A stretch of DNA of 5,755 bases, taken from assembly GCA_003223775.1 (NCBI GenBank), contig QHWK01000189.1, forward strand, positions 6,552 through 12,306, in the 5' to 3' direction. Position numbers and translations under genes: made by a program. This DNA comes from Acidobacteriota bacterium (GTDB lineage: Bacteria; Acidobacteriota; Vicinamibacteria; Vicinamibacterales; CAVVIG01). Under the pieces are notes generated by a model. The model did no database searches and was not told the DNA's origin. It was given only the letters and a program-made list of their open reading frames with translations. Below are positions 5,094-5,755 of the stretch, piece by piece. Positions within the stretch are counted from its first letter, which is position 1, and every line of letters begins with the position of its first letter.

Positions 5094-5755
5094 ATGGCGG
5101 ACACGTCGATCCCCGACAACGCGCTGTCGTCGATCCTCGATGCGGTCGACAAGCCGAACGCCGCCGTCGCGCGCCAGTTCCCCGGCGATTCGCCGCGCCG
5201 CCAGCCGGTGCACGTCGTCTACGGCGGCGCGCATCTGTTCAAGGCCGACGCGGCGCAGAAGCTCGGCGCGGTGGCGCTCCGCGCGCTGCAGGACTACGCG
5301 CCCGACGCGAATGCGCTCGCCGAGACCTTCGCGCTCGATCGCGATCTGGCGGCGCGCATCTACCCGCGCGTCGTCGACAAGCTGACGCGCGAGCCGGTCG
5401 AGGATTTGCAGATCGCCGCGAACGAGGTGGCGGCGGCGATGCGCGATCGCACGCTGCCCTCGTCGATCGGCATTCGCATCAAGCCGCTCAGCGAGGAGCT
5501 GAAGCGCCGCGCCCTGCGGACGATGGATCTGTTCCTCACGCGGCTGCTCGAGCGGACGAGCGGCGCGCTGCCGCCGAACTTCGTCGTCACGCTGCCGAAG
5601 ATCACCGCGCCGGAGCAGGTGGGCGCTCTTGCGCAGTGGTGCGAGGCGTTCGAATACTGGCGGGAGAAGCCGGCCGGCTCGCTGAAGTTCGAGGTGATGG
5701 TCGAGACGACGCAGTCGATCGTCGCGCCCGACGGAACTGTCGCGCTGCCGACGTT
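5094..5755 (+). CDS. DUF6986 / CitE-HpcH aldolase-fold protein (3' end outside window)
   Basis: 220 codons are visible and the frame is open at the window edge. The sequence matches my memory of the DUF6986 group, TIM-barrel proteins related to HpcH/HpaI aldolases and CitE and sometimes labelled 'phosphoenolpyruvate kinase'. Landmarks are ARQFPGDSPRRQPVHVVYGG (26-45), KLTREPVEDL (96-105), GIRIKPLSEELKRRALRTMDLFL (126-148), NFVVTLPKI (162-170) and LKFEVMVETTQSI (197-209). E204 in MVET is the likely metal ligand. Family members normally continue from PVEDxxI into DFEDGYG and some 15 more residues, equivalent to the DLED segment of CitE. Here I107 (5412-5414) runs straight into AANEVAAAM, so about 20-25 residues including these acids are missing in frame. 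Activity is therefore doubtful even though the frame is open. The start at 5094 fits the TATACT box 7 bases upstream. The reaction of the family is not known with certainty. Confidence 0.8.
   Translation, partial: MADTSIPDNALSSILDAVDKPNAAVARQFPGDSPRRQPVHVVYGGAHLFKADAAQKLGAVALRALQDYAPDANALAETFALDRDLAARIYPRVVDKLTREPVEDLQIAANEVAAAMRDRTLPSSIGIRIKPLSEELKRRALRTMDLFLTRLLERTSGALPPNFVVTLPKITAPEQVGALAQWCEAFEYWREKPAGSLKFEVMVETTQSIVAPDGTVALPT

Noticed and set aside
4694..5152. Minus-strand open frame with Arg/Ile/Gln repeats across the 12-bp array
   Set aside because: Its repetitive peptide is simply the translation of the tandem DNA repeat, and the frame runs antisense to two genes with no start signal or domain.

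Overview
This 5.75 kb window is a piece of a GC-rich bacterial chromosome. The best guess for its source is an Acidobacteriota genome, probably Vicinamibacteria-like, from soil or a metagenome. The grounds are a secreted protein closely resembling the 'VWFA-related Acidobacterial domain' family, strong G/C preference at third codon positions, promoters that abut start codons with no Shine-Dalgarno sequence, and short tandem repeats in the gaps between genes. The taxonomy is inferred from family resemblance and was not tested by a search.

Layout, left to right. Positions 1-92 (+) hold the last residues of a sensor histidine kinase. It converges on a 54-residue hypothetical protein (89-253, -), and the two genes share the palindromic tetranucleotide CTAG as their stops. 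Four genes then lie on the minus strand. In transcription order they are an NCS1-family permease (3935-2454), a damaged MFS transporter of the sialate/lactate type (about 2446-1357), a LysR-type regulator (1251-325) and the small protein. Between the MFS remnant and the LysR start lies a perfect 29-bp inverted repeat made largely of ATGGCTG heptamers. A 75-bp divergent promoter region (3936-4010) separates the permease from a signal-peptide-bearing VWFA-type protein (4011-4880, +). A non-coding stretch with a 5 x 12-bp tandem repeat follows. The last gene is the 5' two thirds or so of a DUF6986/CitE-like aldolase-fold protein (5094 to the window end, +).

How the genes may work together. The LysR regulator and NCS1 permease look like an uptake-and-control pair for a small nitrogen-containing ring compound such as a hydantoin, allantoin or a pyrimidine. 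No catabolic enzyme is visible here, so the substrate is a guess. The MFS gene probably no longer makes a full transporter.

The most notable signal is damage. In this short window one transporter lacks its N-terminal start and has a C-terminal deletion with a frameshift. The VWFA protein has its expected C-terminal tail replaced by repeat sequence. The aldolase-like protein lacks the acidic DFEDGYG-type segment its family normally has. Together with several families of short repeats, this suggests either local genome decay and rearrangement or assembly error. I see no new defence or mobile system here.
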